Part shown: positions 7,902-16,943 of the stretch, piece by piece | How positions within the stretch are numbered: position 1 is the stretch's first letter | How the letters are laid out: each line of letters opens with the position of its first letter | NCBI GenBank assembly: GCA_024637045.1 | Contig: JAGXFX010000021.1 | Coordinates: 1 to 64,000, forward strand | Length of the DNA stretch: 64,000 nt | Direction: 5' to 3' | From: Soehngenia sp. | Lineage (GTDB): Bacteria; Bacillota; Clostridia; Tissierellales; Tissierellaceae | Notes under the pieces: generated by a model | What the model was told of the DNA's origin: nothing | The model's input: only the letters and a program-made list of their open reading frames with translations | The model's database searches: none | Program-made: the position numbers and the translations under genes

Positions 7902-8978
7902 GTGAAAAAGTTTTTAGCAATATTCTTGGCAGTAATTATGGTTATGACACTTGGTGCTTGTTCAACAACAGCGCCTGAGGAAGGAGAGACCGGCGGCGAA
8001 ACAGATGGTGATATGTCTTATAAAATTGGTGTAGTAATACCTTCTGGCGACCATGGATTTACAGGAGAAAGTGTAGCCCATGCAAAGATGGAAGCAGATG
8101 CATTGATGGAGGAATACGAAGGCCTTGAGATAGTTGTTGCGGACGGTTTAGAGGCTTCAGATCAGATTACCTCTATTGAAAACTTATTAGCTGGTAACGA
8201 TATTGACCTTATTATGTTATGGCCAATGGAAGGTGAAGCACTTAGAAGTGCTGCGCAAAGTATTTTAGATGCAGGAGTTGAGTTAGTTATTTATGATAGA
8301 TTAATAGATGACTTTGATGGTATTGTAGGAGAAATCATGGGAGACAACCATGGTATTGCTCAGATGATGGGTGAATATCTAAATGAATTTTTCAAAGATG
8401 AAAGCGAAGTTCAATACCTTAGATTTGTTGGAGATAGCTCGACAGTTACAGCACAACGTAGTGATGGTATGGATGAAGTTATTGATGACAAATTTGAGCA
8501 AGTAGCAAACACAGTTGTTACTGATTGGTCAACTGAAAAAGCCCAAACAGAAATGGAAAACTGGTTAAATGCAAGAACTGTTGAAGAAGTAGAAGCACTT
8601 GATCTTATTGTTACACATGATGATGAGATTGTTGATGGTCTTATGAATGCATTAGAAGCATATTCTGGAAATGCAGAAATAAACATTCAACTAATAACAT
8701 CTGTTGGCGGACGTGAAGGTACAATGGCTAAATTTGAAGAAACAGACACTGATATTAAATTTACAACATTCTATTTTGCTCCAGCTTTTATACGTGAAGC
8801 ACTTAGACTGTCTGTAACACATCTTTATGACGAGCCTTATGAAGGTGCTGTTCTAACGGATGGACAATACTTGATCCCATCTTTCTCAATAAGTAATGCT
8901 GGTGGAGCAGATCATGACTTTGATTCCTATAGAGCAAGTGATATATACGAAGAAAGATACTCTATTGGTAATTTCTAG
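7902..8978 (+). CDS. Sugar ABC transporter substrate-binding lipoprotein
   Basis: This 358-residue extracellular lipoprotein has a signal peptide at residues 1-19 and lipobox TLGAC with Cys20 as the lipidation site. An acidic linker rich in Glu and Gly follows, then a periplasmic-binding-protein type 1 fold (YKIGVVIPSGDHGFTGE, NDIDLIMLWPMEGEA, DLIVTHDDEIVDGLMNAL). This is the ribose/galactose-binding (RbsB/MglB) class. The GTG at 7902 follows GGGGAGGGAG. A small ACGGC/GCCGT hairpin lies just upstream at 7857-7869. It is followed by its cognate ATPase and permease. Confidence 0.9.
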   Translation: MKKFLAIFLAVIMVMTLGACSTTAPEEGETGGETDGDMSYKIGVVIPSGDHGFTGESVAHAKMEADALMEEYEGLEIVVADGLEASDQITSIENLLAGNDIDLIMLWPMEGEALRSAAQSILDAGVELVIYDRLIDDFDGIVGEIMGDNHGIAQMMGEYLNEFFKDESEVQYLRFVGDSSTVTAQRSDGMDEVIDDKFEQVANTVVTDWSTEKAQTEMENWLNARTVEEVEALDLIVTHDDEIVDGLMNALEAYSGNAEINIQLITSVGGREGTMAKFEETDTDIKFTTFYFAPAFIREALRLSVTHLYDEPYEGAVLTDGQYLIPSFSISNAGGADHDFDSYRASDIYEERYSIGNF

Positions 8979-9009
8979 TATAAAAATCAAATAATAATTT
9001 TATAGTGGA

Positions 9010-9037
9010 TGAACCGGCCGCTTCATCGGTCGGTTCA
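9010..9037 (+). terminator. Intercistronic hairpin after the binding-protein gene
   Basis: TGAACCGGCCG (9010-9020) pairs with CGGTCGGTTCA (9027-9037) across the loop CTTCAT, an 11-bp stem with one G-U pair. There is no T run right after it, so it is more likely an mRNA-stabilising or partial attenuating hairpin. It would let the binding protein be made in excess over the ATPase and permease, as in maltose and ribose operons. Confidence 0.6.
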
Positions 9038-9085
9038 TTAACTGTAAAAACCCTTTTATAGATTATTATTGAAAGGAGTGAGTAT

Positions 9086-10588
9086 ATGCTTGTAGAAATG
9101 AAAGGGATCACAAAAGATTTTGGTCCTGTACGTGCTTTAGATAATGTTGATTTTAAAATAGATGCCGGAGAAATTATTGGCTTAGTTGGAGAAAACGGTG
9201 CAGGGAAAACTACCCTTATGAATATTTTAGCAGGAACATATTTCGCTACCAAAGGGGATGTTTTTATAAATGAAGAAAAAGTACAAATAAATAATATAAG
9301 AGTAGCCAACCTACTTGGAATTCGATTCATACGTCAGGAACTTAACTTATGTAATGATTTACAAGTTTTTGAAAACATGTTTCTTGCTGACGAAATAAAA
9401 AATAAATATGGATTATTAAATAAAAAGGAAATGATACAACAAAGCGAGATGGTTTTCAAACGAATGAATGTGAATATAGACCCTGAATCAATAATGAGAG
9501 ATCTCCAAGCGGCTGAAAAACAATTGGTTGAAATAGCTAAAGCCCTACTCTTTAAATGTGAACTAATAATAATGGATGAGCCTACAACAGCTTTGTCTAC
9601 TCATGAAATCACTAATTTATTTAAAATAATGCGCCTGCTTGTAAAAGAAGGAGTAAGCTTTATATATATTTCACACAAAATGCCAGAGCTATTTGATATA
9701 TGTGAAAAGTATTATGTTCTTCGAGATGGTAAATTAGTCTCTCAAGGAGAGTTCGAAGATATTGATGAAAATGATCTCACTGAGATGATGATTGGTAGAT
9801 ATCTTTTAGATGAGGAATTTTCAGAGCACACAAATAGTTCAAGAGAAGAAGTTGCAATTTCAGTAAAGAATCTGTTTGGAAAGGGTTTTAATAATATTAC
9901 CTTCGATGTCCATAAAGGTGAAGTACTAGCAATTACAGGCTTACAAGGCAGTGGACGGGATGATATTGCAGATGCATTATTTGGTGAGGTATCATTTAGC
10001 GGACTATTAGAAATAGACGGAAAGCAAATAAAGCCTGGTTCCAACATACGAAAGTTTATGAAAAGAGGAATTGGACTTGTTCCCCGTATGCGTAAAGAGC
10101 GAGGTATCCATAACGATTTGTCAATATATGACAATATCAATATGGCTTATCTTAATACGAAATTTAAGGACTTGCTAATATCGAATAAAAAGGTTCATTC
10201 AAGATATATTCAAAGCAAGAAAGCTTTGGACATTAGGGCAGGAAATCCTCGAAATGCAATTACATCCTTATCTGGTGGAAACCAACAGAAAGTCATTTTA
10301 GGGAAGTGGTTGGAAACAGATGCAGATGTTCTACTATTTGATAATCCTACACAAGGTATAGATGTTGGAACAAAATTTGAAATTTATCATTTAATTGCAA
10401 AACTTGCAAAACAAGGAAAAGCAATAATAGTATTTAGCCCAGAGTTCCTAGAAATATACAAGGTAGCAGATAAATGTATTGTATTGTACAAGGGTACAAT
10501 AAATGTTGTGCTCGATAGAGAAGATATTACAGAAAAAAATATAATGTACTATTCTACTGGCGCAAATTTGGAGGTGGAAAATGCTTAA
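9086..10588 (+). CDS. Sugar ABC transporter ATPase, RbsA/MglA type (two ABC domains)
   Basis: This 500-residue protein carries two nucleotide-binding domains, the hallmark of monosaccharide (CUT2) importers. Domain 1 has Walker A GENGAGKT (residues 35-42), a degenerate signature LQAAEKQLVEIAKAL and Walker B LIIMDEPTTAL. Domain 2 has a degenerate Walker A (GLQGSGRDDI), the signature LSGGNQQKVILGKWL and Walker B VLLFDNPTQGI. A degenerate second P-loop is normal for RbsA. ATG 9086 follows AAAGGAGTG. The 3' end overlaps the permease gene by 8 bp. Confidence 0.9.
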   Translation: MLVEMKGITKDFGPVRALDNVDFKIDAGEIIGLVGENGAGKTTLMNILAGTYFATKGDVFINEEKVQINNIRVANLLGIRFIRQELNLCNDLQVFENMFLADEIKNKYGLLNKKEMIQQSEMVFKRMNVNIDPESIMRDLQAAEKQLVEIAKALLFKCELIIMDEPTTALSTHEITNLFKIMRLLVKEGVSFIYISHKMPELFDICEKYYVLRDGKLVSQGEFEDIDENDLTEMMIGRYLLDEEFSEHTNSSREEVAISVKNLFGKGFNNITFDVHKGEVLAITGLQGSGRDDIADALFGEVSFSGLLEIDGKQIKPGSNIRKFMKRGIGLVPRMRKERGIHNDLSIYDNINMAYLNTKFKDLLISNKKVHSRYIQSKKALDIRAGNPRNAITSLSGGNQQKVILGKWLETDADVLLFDNPTQGIDVGTKFEIYHLIAKLAKQGKAIIVFSPEFLEIYKVADKCIVLYKGTINVVLDREDITEKNIMYYSTGANLEVENA

Positions 10589-11591
10589 CATCAAGGGAGA
10601 GAAGTATAAGGATATTACTGCGAAATATATTTTTAAAAAGTTGGTATCAGAATATAGTTTTATATTGTCATTTGTTCTATTAATTATAATTGCGGGTATT
10701 GTAAATAAAAACTTTTTCACATGGACAAATCTATCAAATATATTTATACAAAGTTCTATGATCGGCTTAATTGCAATGGGAATGAGCATGGTAATATCTG
10801 CTGGAGAAATTGATATTTCAGTAGGATCCCAGGTTGCCTTAATCGGAGGCTTTGGCATATTAGTCTTGAATATAACCGGAAGCACAGTAATAATGATACT
10901 TTTCTGTGCTGTTTTTGGATTTTTAATTGGAACAATAAATGGGTTGCTAATTACGAAGGGTGGCATGCCTTCTATGATAGCTACAATGGCTATGATGGGA
11001 GCTGCCCGTTCAATAATAAACCATTTTGGATCAGGAGGACCATTTACAGTATCAAGAGAGCTGTTTGGAACTTTTAGGCTTTTGGCAGTTGGAGGAATAC
11101 CACTTTGGGGAAATGTAAAGATCCCTTACCTCATGATTATTTTTATAATAGTGGCAATAATATTTGATGTTATTATGAAACAAACAAAATTGGGAAAGCA
11201 TATATATGCAGTTGGTAGCAATGAAACATCTGCTAGGTTATCTGGAGTAAATGTGGATCTAATCAAAATATTGGTATTTGCAATTACTGGATTAATGTGT
11301 GGACTTGCTGCAGTCATATATGCTTCTAGAATGACAGCAGTAGCTGCCGCAAGTGCTGCTTCGGGATATGAAATGGAAACGATTGCTGCTGTAGCAATTG
11401 GTGGTACTGCAATGAGCGGTGGTAGAGGGAAAATACTTGGTACTTTCATGGGAGTATTAATGTTCAAAATGATTAGTAATATATTAACAGCAGCAGATGT
11501 GTCCACATTCCTTAATGGTGCAATTAGTGGAGCTATCATTGTTATTGCTGTATTAATGCAGAATTATCAAAACAGAAGGAAATATGGTTAG
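10581..11591 (+). CDS. Sugar ABC transporter permease, RbsC type
   Basis: This 336-residue integral membrane protein has about eight to ten hydrophobic helices and the CUT2 permease signatures ISAGEIDISVGSQVAL, NGLLITKGGMPSMIATMAMM, KHIYAVGSNETSARLSGVNV and AVAIGGTAMSGGRGKILGT. It forms the channel with the preceding ATPase and lipoprotein. The ATG at 10581 follows GGAGGTGGAAA inside the end of the ATPase gene. One permease polypeptide usually acts as a homodimer in this class, so the importer is complete. Confidence 0.9.
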   Translation: MLNIKGEKYKDITAKYIFKKLVSEYSFILSFVLLIIIAGIVNKNFFTWTNLSNIFIQSSMIGLIAMGMSMVISAGEIDISVGSQVALIGGFGILVLNITGSTVIMILFCAVFGFLIGTINGLLITKGGMPSMIATMAMMGAARSIINHFGSGGPFTVSRELFGTFRLLAVGGIPLWGNVKIPYLMIIFIIVAIIFDVIMKQTKLGKHIYAVGSNETSARLSGVNVDLIKILVFAITGLMCGLAAVIYASRMTAVAAASAASGYEMETIAAVAIGGTAMSGGRGKILGTFMGVLMFKMISNILTAADVSTFLNGAISGAIIVIAVLMQNYQNRRKYG

Positions 11592-11626
11592 AATGTCAAT
11601 GTTTGCTGTGAAAGGATGTGTAGCTC

Positions 11627-12667
11627 GTGTTAAAGATTGGAATTATTGGTTGTGGAAAAATAGCTAGGGTACGTCATATTCCTGAGTATTTAGAGAATCC
11701 TAATGTAGATGTGGTAGCTTACTACAATAGGACTTTTGAGGTTGCACAGTCGTATGAAAAAACTAACGGAGGGAAAGCATATGCCTCCATAGAAGAGTTG
11801 TTAAACTCTGATGTGGATGCTGTAAGTGTATTAGTTCCTAATCGAGATCATGCTGCTGTTACTATTCAGGCACTTAAAGCTGGCAAGCATGTCTTATGTG
11901 AGAAACCTATGGCTACTACCCTTGAAGATTCCTTAGAAATGGTAAAGACGTCTCGAGAAACAGGAAAAATCCTCTTGATAGGGCAAAATCAAAGACTAGC
12001 GAAGTCACATGTTAAAGCTAGGGAAATTATTGAAAGTGGAGAATTGGGAGAGATAATTGCTTTTCAAACTCATTTTGCTCATCCAGGACCTGAAGGCTGG
12101 ACTGGCAAAAAAGATTCCTGGTTTTTTGATAAAAAAGTAGCATCCTTTGGAGTTATGGCAGACCTTGGAGTTCATAAAACTGATGTATTACACTACCTTA
12201 CAGGACAAAGAATTGTTAAAACCTTTGCAGAACTAAAAACCTTAAATAAGAAATACTCTAATGGAACACCTATTTCTGTAGATGATAATGCATTTGCTAT
12301 TTATACTCTTGAAAATGGGGCTGTTGGTACTATGCATGTAAGTTGGACTAATTATGGAGAAGAAGATAATTCAACAATAATTTACCTGGAAAAAGGTAAG
12401 ATTAGGTGCTATGATAATGACGAATATTCACTAATAGTAGAGAACTCAGATGGTACTTCAATCAACTATATTTTAGATGTGCTAACTTCTAACAAAGAAC
12501 AGACAACAGGTGGACGAACATCTACGGGTGTTATTGATGAATTCATCAATAGAATATTGACAGGTACTCCTTCTTTACTGGAAGGTGAAAGCGTTATCGA
12601 TTCTATGAAAGTAATATTTGCAAATGAAATATCTGCAAGGGATTCTTCAATAGTTGGAATAGAATAG
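11627..12667 (+). CDS. Gfo/Idh/MocA-family NAD(P)-dependent oxidoreductase
   Basis: This 346-residue protein has the N-terminal Rossmann motif KIGIIGCGKIARVRHIPEY and the family signature VLCEKPMA (residues ~90-97, Lys contacting substrate and cofactor). It also has the C-terminal alpha/beta domain with GVMADLGVHKTDVLHYLTG, whose DxGxHxxD pattern holds the catalytic His. Members oxidise or reduce sugars, inositols and amino sugars. The start is GTG 11627 after AAAGGATGTG. Next to a TIM-barrel isomerase it resembles inositol- or keto-sugar pathways (iolG/iolE-like), but the substrate is not determined. Confidence 0.85.
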   Translation: MLKIGIIGCGKIARVRHIPEYLENPNVDVVAYYNRTFEVAQSYEKTNGGKAYASIEELLNSDVDAVSVLVPNRDHAAVTIQALKAGKHVLCEKPMATTLEDSLEMVKTSRETGKILLIGQNQRLAKSHVKAREIIESGELGEIIAFQTHFAHPGPEGWTGKKDSWFFDKKVASFGVMADLGVHKTDVLHYLTGQRIVKTFAELKTLNKKYSNGTPISVDDNAFAIYTLENGAVGTMHVSWTNYGEEDNSTIIYLEKGKIRCYDNDEYSLIVENSDGTSINYILDVLTSNKEQTTGGRTSTGVIDEFINRILTGTPSLLEGESVIDSMKVIFANEISARDSSIVGIE

Positions 12668-12681
12668 AAAGGGTGGTACTT

Positions 12682-13683
12682 ATGAAACGTCCAATAACAC
12701 TTACAAGTGGTCAATTTGGAGATCTATCATTTGAAGAACTATGTAAACGATTATCAGAGATAGGATATGAAGGTGTAGAAGTAGCCTGTCATGCTCATGT
12801 TGATGTGAATAAGATTGTAAGTGATGATAATTACTTAGAATGGTTTAAGTCCATATTAAATAAATATGATTTAAAGATTTGGGCACTAGGTGCACATTTA
12901 ATTGGGCAATGTGTTGGGGATAACTGGGATAGTCGCTTAAATGGTTTTGCACCGGTATCTTTAAAGGATAAACCTGAAGAAATCCGCTTATGGGCTATAG
13001 AGGAGATGAAAGTAGTTGCTAAAGCGGCTAGAAGACTAGATGTAGATATTGTAACTGGATTTCTTGGTTCTCCAATATGGGCATATTGGTACTCATTTCC
13101 ACAGACACCTGAAAAAATGATTGAAGAAGGATTTTCAAAGATTAAGGAGTTATGGACTCCAATATTTGATGTTTTTGATGAATATAATGTAAAATTAGCA
13201 TTTGAAGTTCATCCATCAGAGATAGCCTTCGATTACTATACATCAAAAAGACTTTTAGAGGTATTTGATTTTAGACCTACTTTAGGGTTTAACTTTGACC
13301 CATCTCATTTAGTGTGGCAAGGAATAAATCCTAATATATTTATAAGAGATTTTGCTGATCGCATTTATCATGTTCACATGAAAGATGTTAAAATAACTTT
13401 GGATGGACGTTCTGGCATCTTAGGTAGCCATATTGAATTTGGGGATACACTTCGTGGTTGGAACTTCGTTTCTCTTGGACACGGAGATGTTGATTTTGAT
13501 GGTATTATTCGAGAATTAAATCAAATTGGATATATGGGTCCTCTTTCGGTAGAATGGGAAGATAGCGGGATGGAACGAATATTTGGTATCACCGAAGCAT
13601 ATGAATTTACAAAGAGGATTAACTTTATGCCTTCTGATTTTAGCTTTGATTCTGCTTTAAAGGGAAAAGAAGATGGCCAGTAA
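12682..13683 (+). CDS. Sugar phosphate isomerase/epimerase (xylose-isomerase-like TIM barrel)
   Basis: This 333-residue protein belongs to the AP-endonuclease-2/IolE-like TIM barrel superfamily. Candidate metal ligands occur in FEVHPSE, FNFDPSHLVWQGI, YHVHMKDV and VEWEDSGM. I chose ATG 12682 because AAAGGGTGG sits just upstream, rather than an earlier in-frame GTG at 12673 that overlaps that site. It follows the Gfo/Idh/MocA gene by 14 bp and overlaps the kinase gene by 11 bp. It probably catalyses an aldose-ketose isomerisation, epimerisation or dehydration of the imported sugar. Confidence 0.8.
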   Translation: MKRPITLTSGQFGDLSFEELCKRLSEIGYEGVEVACHAHVDVNKIVSDDNYLEWFKSILNKYDLKIWALGAHLIGQCVGDNWDSRLNGFAPVSLKDKPEEIRLWAIEEMKVVAKAARRLDVDIVTGFLGSPIWAYWYSFPQTPEKMIEEGFSKIKELWTPIFDVFDEYNVKLAFEVHPSEIAFDYYTSKRLLEVFDFRPTLGFNFDPSHLVWQGINPNIFIRDFADRIYHVHMKDVKITLDGRSGILGSHIEFGDTLRGWNFVSLGHGDVDFDGIIRELNQIGYMGPLSVEWEDSGMERIFGITEAYEFTKRINFMPSDFSFDSALKGKEDGQ

Positions 13684-14656
13684 GATAAACGGCCATGTGT
13701 TAGCAATAGACATTGGCGGTTCAAAATATATGGTCGGTATTGTAGATTTAAATGGAAATATTATTCAATCAAGACGATATGAATGGGAAGATTTGATTAC
13801 TAATACAGTTGTTCAAAGCATTATAAAATCTTCAAAAGAGTTACTAGAAAAGCAAAACGATATTTCGCTAGATGCAATAGGCGTAACCATACCAGGATTA
13901 GCCGACCCAAGAGATGGAATCTGGATAGAATCAAGTTTCTCAGGGATAAAAAATATAAACATAGGAGATATATTGCAAAAAGAGTTTGGATTACCAGTTT
14001 ATGTAGATAATGATGCTCAGGCATGTGCCTTAGCCGAAAAAATATTTGGAGCATGTAAAGAAAACAAAGATTTTCTTTACATGACTATTTCAAATGGTAT
14101 TGGTGGTGCAGTATTTGCAAACAATTCATTGTATTATGGTGGATTTGGAAACGCTGGCGAAATTGGACATTGTGTTGTGGTTGAAAATGGTTTTCAATGT
14201 AAATGTGGAAATAAAGGTTGTGTAGAAGTCTATGCGGCAGGACCTGCCATAGTACGTATTTACACTGAACTAGGAGGAAATAGTGATTCTCAAGAACCAG
14301 CAATAGATGCAAAGTATATCTCGGAACTTGCTTATAAGGGTGATGAGCTTGCTATTAAGACATTTAATATGGTAGGTAAGTATGTTGGAGAAGTGGTTGG
14401 TACTATTTGCAATGTTCTTAATCCTCAAAAGGTAATTATAGGGGGAGGAGTGTCTCTTTCATTCTCATTATTTGAACAATCTCTAAAGGAGACATTAAAG
14501 GAATATTTATATATTTCAGCTAATAAGGACTTGGTCATAGAGCCCTCACCATTTGGTTATAATGGAGGTCTTTTAGGAGCTGCAGCAATAGCAATATGCG
14601 GAAAAGACCATATGTATAATTGGGGTAACATTAACAATCAGACTACAACAGTATAA
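13673..14656 (+). CDS. ROK-family sugar kinase
   Basis: This 327-residue protein has the N-terminal phosphate-binding motif LAIDIGGSKYMVGIVD, the ROK catalytic region VDNDAQACALAE, ISNGIGGAVF, EIGHCVV, and the zinc motif CKCGNKGCVEVYAAG (CxCGxxGCxE). There is no N-terminal winged-helix domain, so it is a kinase rather than a repressor. It likely phosphorylates the imported hexose or related sugar. ATG 13673 lies inside the end of the isomerase gene, after AAAGGGAAAAG. It is the second kinase of the operon beside the PfkB-type one, hinting at two phosphorylation steps or two substrates. Confidence 0.85.
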   Translation: MASKINGHVLAIDIGGSKYMVGIVDLNGNIIQSRRYEWEDLITNTVVQSIIKSSKELLEKQNDISLDAIGVTIPGLADPRDGIWIESSFSGIKNINIGDILQKEFGLPVYVDNDAQACALAEKIFGACKENKDFLYMTISNGIGGAVFANNSLYYGGFGNAGEIGHCVVVENGFQCKCGNKGCVEVYAAGPAIVRIYTELGGNSDSQEPAIDAKYISELAYKGDELAIKTFNMVGKYVGEVVGTICNVLNPQKVIIGGGVSLSFSLFEQSLKETLKEYLYISANKDLVIEPSPFGYNGGLLGAAAIAICGKDHMYNWGNINNQTTTV

Positions 14657-14679
14657 ACCTATAAGGCAGGTGGAGTTGC

Positions 14680-15705
14680 ATGAAAATAAAGGAAGTATCA
14701 TTTGGAGTATACAATAACCAAGATATAAAAGAGTATACTTTAGATAATGGACATAATTTAAGTTTGAATATATTAACATTAGGAGCCATAATTAAAGGAG
14801 TTAACTTTAATGGCAAAAACAGAGTTTTAGGCTTTGACAATGTAGAAGATTATGTAAAATCTAGGTTCTATTTTGGTGCATTAATAGGCAGAGTTTCTGG
14901 TAGAATTTCCAAAAGTGAATTCAAAATTGATGAAAAAAGCTATAAGTTGGATCAAAATGAAGGGTCAACTTGTTTACATGGAGGTAAAGAAGGGTTCTCT
15001 TTTAAAGTTTGGGAGATCCACGATAGCAATGTGTCTGAGGAGTCCGTTAGCATAACATTAAAACATATAAGTCTAGATTTAGATAATGGTTTTCCTGGTG
15101 AGTTTACTGTTTTTGTTAAATATACTGTATATAGAAATAACTCGTTTGAAATAGAGTATGGTGGGGTTACTTCCAAAGATACACCTGTTACTTTAACAAA
15201 TCATAGTTATTTTAATTTAAATAATGATTTAAGTGAGGACATATTGGACCATCATCTTAGAATAGACGCGGATAAATATATAAAATTAGACCAAAACAAT
15301 ATCCCAATCGAGATTAGTAGTGTTCAAGGTTCTCCCTTTGATTTTAGAATGGGTAAAACTATAAAGAAAGATATGGATTTAAATCACGATGAATTAAAAT
15401 CTACAAAAGGATATGATCATCCGTTTATTTTAAATAATCAGGATACTAATCAGGTTGAAGTCTTTTGTAAAGATTCAGGTGTTAAACTAAACCTATTTAC
15501 TACAGAACCAGTGATAATAGTCTATTGCAGCAATAATCTTAGTAAGGGATATACTCTTACTGAAGGGAAAGAGACTTTTAAATATCAAGGTTTTTGCTTG
15601 GAAACCCAATGGTATCCGGATGCTCTAAATCAGGACTTTTTACCAGATAATATCTTAAAGTCTGGGGAGGAATATTATAGTAAGACGCGGTTTGAGTTCA
15701 GTTAA
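14680..15705 (+). CDS. galM: Aldose 1-epimerase (mutarotase)
   Basis: This 341-residue GalM-fold protein contains CLHGG (catalytic His), TLTNHSYFNLN (second His), KGYDHPF and the terminal ETQWYPDALNQ, the GalM region that includes the catalytic Glu. It interconverts alpha and beta anomers of aldoses so that the downstream kinase or dehydrogenase gets the right anomer. ATG 14680 follows AGGCAGGTGG. It is the last gene of the sugar operon and is followed by a terminator. The symbol reflects family; the substrate need not be galactose. Confidence 0.85.
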   Translation: MKIKEVSFGVYNNQDIKEYTLDNGHNLSLNILTLGAIIKGVNFNGKNRVLGFDNVEDYVKSRFYFGALIGRVSGRISKSEFKIDEKSYKLDQNEGSTCLHGGKEGFSFKVWEIHDSNVSEESVSITLKHISLDLDNGFPGEFTVFVKYTVYRNNSFEIEYGGVTSKDTPVTLTNHSYFNLNNDLSEDILDHHLRIDADKYIKLDQNNIPIEISSVQGSPFDFRMGKTIKKDMDLNHDELKSTKGYDHPFILNNQDTNQVEVFCKDSGVKLNLFTTEPVIIVYCSNNLSKGYTLTEGKETFKYQGFCLETQWYPDALNQDFLPDNILKSGEEYYSKTRFEFS

Positions 15706-15721
15706 ATAAGTAAAATTAATC

Positions 15722-15762
15722 AATAAAAAGTTTTGATTTTAAAAATCGAGACTTTTTTATTG
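15722..15762 (+). terminator. Rho-independent terminator of the sugar operon
   Basis: AATAAAAAGT (15722-15731) pairs with ACTTTTTTATT (15751-15761), with further pairing of GATTTT and AAAATC inside. The right arm supplies the T-rich run. It follows the galM stop by about 17 bp and closes the operon. Confidence 0.75.
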
Positions 15763-15852
15763 GAGAGTTCTGCTTTAGTGACAAGCCTATCGTTGCAAAA
15801 ACATAGAATCAATTATAATATAGAGGGATGTCGATTAGATTAAGGAGAAGAT

Positions 15853-16899
15853 ATGATGACTAAAACATTAAAAGTTGCAATGCTTGGATTTGGAAATGCC
15901 GGACAAGCTTTTGTGAAATTATTATTGGATAAGCACGATGAAATAGTAGATAAATACAAATATGATATCAAAGTTGTTGCCATTTCAACCAAAAGTCGAG
16001 GAAGCATGGTAAATGAAAAAGGTATTGATTTAAGGTTAGCTCTATCTGATATGGAAGAATTAAATCATTTTAGGAAAAATAGAGAAGATTATTCAAGCTT
16101 TAACTCAATGGAAATTGCTAAGACAGTTGATTATAATGTAATTATTGAATTAACTCCGCTTGAAATATTCACAGGACAACCTGCTATAGATCATATTAAA
16201 ACAGCATTTAATAGGAGTAAACATGCAATCACAGCAAATAAAGGTCCAATCGCTTGGGCATATGAGGAGTTAAAAGATTTAGCTAAAAAACAAGATAGTC
16301 TATTTTATTATGAAACTACTGTGATGGATGGAACTCCAATTTTCAATCTTGTTGAAGAAACTCTAGAATTTTGCAAAATAACTGAAGTAAATGGGATATT
16401 AAATTCAACCACAAATTATGTGCTAGAAGAGATTGCAAAAGGAAAAGAGTATGATGATGTTATTGTAGAGGGCAAAAAGAGAGGTTTTATTGAGGCTAAT
16501 CCAGCTATGGATATAGAGGGTTGGGACGCTGCAGCAAAGACAGCAGTGCTCCTAAATATACTTATGGGTGCTAATATAACCCCAGCTGATATAGACAGAA
16601 AAGGAATTGAAGATATTACTAATAAACAAATAGAAGAAGCAGCAAACAAAGGAAATGTAATCAAGCTTATATGTCATGGAAGTATAAAAGATGGCAAGAT
16701 AATTGGAACAGTGCAACCTAAAGAAATAGGCAAGGATAGTATATATTCAAATATAAAAGGGACATCATCTGTTGTAACTATATCTACAGATTTAATGGGG
16801 GACATTTCTATTGTAGAGCATGAGCCTGAAATAGAACAGACTGCCTATGGAGTTTTTGGGGATATATTAAGGGTTATTAAGAGTATAGGTCTTGTATGA
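15853..16899 (+). CDS. Homoserine dehydrogenase-like protein without ACT domain
   Basis: This 348-residue protein has the N-terminal NAD(P)-binding motif AMLGFGNAGQAF and the catalytic-domain motifs TANKGPIAW, MDGTPIFNLVEE, GILNSTTNYVLEEI and EANPAMDIEGWDAAAK. Homoserine dehydrogenase converts aspartate semialdehyde and homoserine for Thr and Met synthesis. The usual EADP is EANP here and there is no C-terminal regulatory ACT domain. It stands alone, with no thrB, thrC or lysC nearby, so it may be a divergent paralogue with another substrate. ATG 15853 (ATGATG) follows AAGGAGAAG. Confidence 0.7.
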   Translation: MMTKTLKVAMLGFGNAGQAFVKLLLDKHDEIVDKYKYDIKVVAISTKSRGSMVNEKGIDLRLALSDMEELNHFRKNREDYSSFNSMEIAKTVDYNVIIELTPLEIFTGQPAIDHIKTAFNRSKHAITANKGPIAWAYEELKDLAKKQDSLFYYETTVMDGTPIFNLVEETLEFCKITEVNGILNSTTNYVLEEIAKGKEYDDVIVEGKKRGFIEANPAMDIEGWDAAAKTAVLLNILMGANITPADIDRKGIEDITNKQIEEAANKGNVIKLICHGSIKDGKIIGTVQPKEIGKDSIYSNIKGTSSVVTISTDLMGDISIVEHEPEIEQTAYGVFGDILRVIKSIGLV

Positions 16900-16943
16900 A
16901 TATGAACCTTCAAGAGCAAGTAACCATCCAAAGGAACTCGTAA

